From an uncultured Gemmatimonadota bacterium (lineage in GTDB: Bacteria > Gemmatimonadota > Gemmatimonadetes > Gemmatimonadales > Gemmatimonadaceae): a DNA stretch of 6,756 bases. The translations under genes and the position numbers were made by a program. The first letter of the stretch is position 1. Every line of letters starts with the position of its first letter. The stretch is taken from assembly GCA_903906325.1 (NCBI GenBank), contig CAIVJV010000231.1:1-6756 (forward strand), read 5' to 3'. The notes under the pieces were generated by a model. That model worked only from the letters and a program-made list of their open reading frames with translations. It was not told where the DNA came from and searched no databases. Shown piece after piece: positions 5,385-6,756 of this stretch.

Positions 5385-6756
5385 GTGAAACGACTTCGGC
5401 GCTTGCTTCGTGGCCTCCCGATCGCCGTGCCGATCGCCCTGCGCGCCCTCGGAGGGCCGGCGTCCGTCGCGGCGCAGACCCCCGCTCCCGCGCCGGCCCA
5501 GACCGGCGCCGCCGAGACCGCACAGCCCCGCACCGTCCCCCTCCCCGCCCTCGCCGAGCTCCCTGAGGATCCGCGCGCCCTCGCCCAGACCGCGCAATCC
5601 GACTTCGAACGGTTCCGCCGCCTCAATCTCCCACGCTATCGCGGCAAGGTCCCACGCGGCCGCGCCTGCCCCGAACCGGTCGGCCTCAATTGGTGCTACT
5701 GGTACGACACCACGGCGTCGATGCCACCGGAGCCCGAGAAGATCGCCGAGGCACGCAAATCGCTCCTGACGAGGCTCGACTCCCTCGGCGACGCTCACCC
5801 CGGCGACAACTGGATCAGTGGGCAGCGCGTCCGCTACCACATCGAGGACGGCCGGCCCGCGCAGGCACTCGAGGTCGCACAGCGCTGCAAGACCGTCGGA
5901 TGGTGGTGCGACGCGCTGAGCGGCCTCGCGCTCCACGAGCTGCGCCGCTACGCCGAGGCCGAGGCGACGTTTGATCGGATCCTCACGCGCCTGAGTCCGC
6001 GCGAGCGCTGCACCTGGCGCGACCTCACCCCCTATCTCGACGAGGACACCCGCCGCGTCTACATCCGCACGCAGTGCGGCACCCCCGAGCGCGACGCCTT
6101 CGAGTCGCGCGTCTGGTGGTTCGCGCGGACCCGGTACGGCCTCGCGGGCAACGACTCGCGCACCGAACACTTCGCGCGACTCACCTACGCGATGATCATG
6201 CGCGACGCGATGAGCGCGTATGGGCGGGAGTTCGACGAGGCGGAACGCGAGCTCATGATCCGCTTCGGCTGGCCGCGGCAGTGGGCCACCGAGGGCCTCC
6301 AGCCCGGTCCACCGCCGGGGATGATGATGGGTGGGGGCACCGGGCCCATGGATCCCTCGATGCGGATCAGCGTGATCGGCGCCGAGCCCACGCCGGCCCA
6401 TCGGCTCATCCCGCCCTCGAACGTCCTCACGAGCCCCGCGTCGTCCGATTCCATCGACTGGGCGGTCCAACTCCCGCCGGTGATCGCGCGCTACCATCCG
6501 CCGTATGCGAAGCATCTGCTGATGCTCGAGCATCAGCAGGGCCTCTTCCGTCGTGGGGATACCGCGCTCGTCGTCCTCGCCTATGACGTCTCGAAGGTCG
6601 AACGGCTGAACGGCCAGCGCCTCGACGGGGCCCTCGTGCTCACGCCGGGGACCACGCCGGCGGGGCAGTCGACCATCGTCCGGGGGGTCCCCGCCACGGG
6701 GACCCTCACCGTTCGCGCCCCCTGGGGCCCGCTCCTGATGAGTGCGGAGATCAGTA
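5385..6756 (+). CDS. Secreted GWxTD-like protein of unknown function, 5' part (cut by window edge)
   Basis: The first 457 codons are present and the frame is open at the right edge. Residues 1-30 form a signal peptide (KRLRRLLR, hydrophobic core, cleavage near VAA|QT), followed by an Ala/Pro-rich linker to about 66. Residues 141-200 look like a tetratricopeptide-type helical hairpin (LALHELRRYAEAEATFDRIL, 181-200). Residues 240-300 contain ESRVWWFAR, NDSRTEHFAR and a final IRFGWPRQW block; this layout resembles GWxTD-domain proteins of Gemmatimonadota and relatives, as I recall it, and was not searched. Residues 306-320 are Pro/Gly/Met-rich. Six cysteines (95, 104, 168, 175, 209, 231) could form periplasmic disulfides. 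GTG 5385 is preferred as it precedes the basic n-region; an in-frame GTG at 5370 is possible. It is divergent from the regulator cassette across 134 nt and may be affected by the same operators, although they lie 60-100 bp upstream. Confidence 0.8.
   Translation, partial: MKRLRRLLRGLPIAVPIALRALGGPASVAAQTPAPAPAQTGAAETAQPRTVPLPALAELPEDPRALAQTAQSDFERFRRLNLPRYRGKVPRGRACPEPVGLNWCYWYDTTASMPPEPEKIAEARKSLLTRLDSLGDAHPGDNWISGQRVRYHIEDGRPAQALEVAQRCKTVGWWCDALSGLALHELRRYAEAEATFDRILTRLSPRERCTWRDLTPYLDEDTRRVYIRTQCGTPERDAFESRVWWFARTRYGLAGNDSRTEHFARLTYAMIMRDAMSAYGREFDEAERELMIRFGWPRQWATEGLQPGPPPGMMMGGGTGPMDPSMRISVIGAEPTPAHRLIPPSNVLTSPASSDSIDWAVQLPPVIARYHPPYAKHLLMLEHQQGLFRRGDTALVVLAYDVSKVERLNGQRLDGALVLTPGTTPAGQSTIVRGVPATGTLTVRAPWGPLLMSAEIS
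6516..6539. repeat. 24-bp perfect palindrome inside the plus-strand gene
   Basis: Arms CTGCTGATGCTC (6516-6527) and GAGCATCAGCAG (6528-6539) are exact reverse complements with no spacer. The repeat is in codon register, encoding LLMLEHQQ (residues 378-385), and because of its symmetry both strands read the same peptide. It is GC-moderate compared with its surroundings. It may be coincidental codon usage or a protein-binding or cruciform-prone site. Confidence 0.9.

Noticed and set aside
5379..6533. Minus-strand open frame of 384 codons opposite the plus-strand secreted gene
   Set aside because: Composition is Arg/Gly/Glu-rich and lacks any motif; the plus frame has a signal peptide and recognisable blocks. 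Treated as an antisense shadow.
1..6756. CRISPR array, insertion sequence, phage or toxin-antitoxin genes
   Set aside because: No regularly spaced direct repeats, transposase motifs or terminal inverted repeats were seen. The XRE gene has no toxin-like neighbour; both flanking genes encode four-helix membrane proteins.

Overview
The window is GC-rich bacterial DNA with dense coding and short gaps. The combination of an exported MA-type metalloprotease with TolB-like repeats, an M16 zinc peptidase with a signal peptide, and a GWxTD-like secreted protein ending a block in 'RFGWP' suggests a Gram-negative (diderm) bacterium, most like Gemmatimonadota. That assignment is from memory of family distributions and is an inference. 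No rRNA, tRNA, CRISPR array, insertion sequence or phage gene is visible.

Layout: six genes lie on the minus strand between 1 and 5250 and one gene lies on the plus strand from 5385 to the right edge. In minus-strand transcription order they are: a four-helix membrane protein (5250-4684); a small XRE/Cro-type repressor (4691-4425); a second four-helix membrane protein (4425-3913); a 989-residue secreted protease with propeller repeats and a probable C-terminal beta-barrel (3839-870); dUTPase (849-337); and the N-terminal part of an M16 zinc peptidase that runs off the left edge (296-1). The divergent plus-strand gene encodes the first 457 residues of a secreted, cysteine-containing GWxTD-like protein and runs off the right edge.

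The first three minus-strand genes form one tight translational unit, with an 8-nt overlap and then a TGATG stop/start junction. The two membrane proteins share topology and a signature in the loop between helices 2 and 3 (KDxx[L/I]DExER followed by xxRDxAxR), and the repressor sits between them. The unit starts from an AT-rich island (about 5260-5335) with a near-consensus promoter (TTGACA, 17 nt, TATTGT). One inverted repeat covers its -35 box and another covers its -10 box; both are built from the same half-site, ATTGYGT. The simplest reading is an autoregulated regulator plus membrane-partner cassette. This is the most interesting part of the window.

The protease gene and the plus-strand gene both lack a convincing Shine-Dalgarno site. 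Each has a -10-like hexamer exactly 6 nt before its start codon, a pattern expected of leaderless mRNAs. dut and the M16 gene follow the protease gene closely (20 and 40 nt) and are probably co-transcribed with it, making an envelope-protease operon with a nucleotide-sanitising enzyme in the middle.
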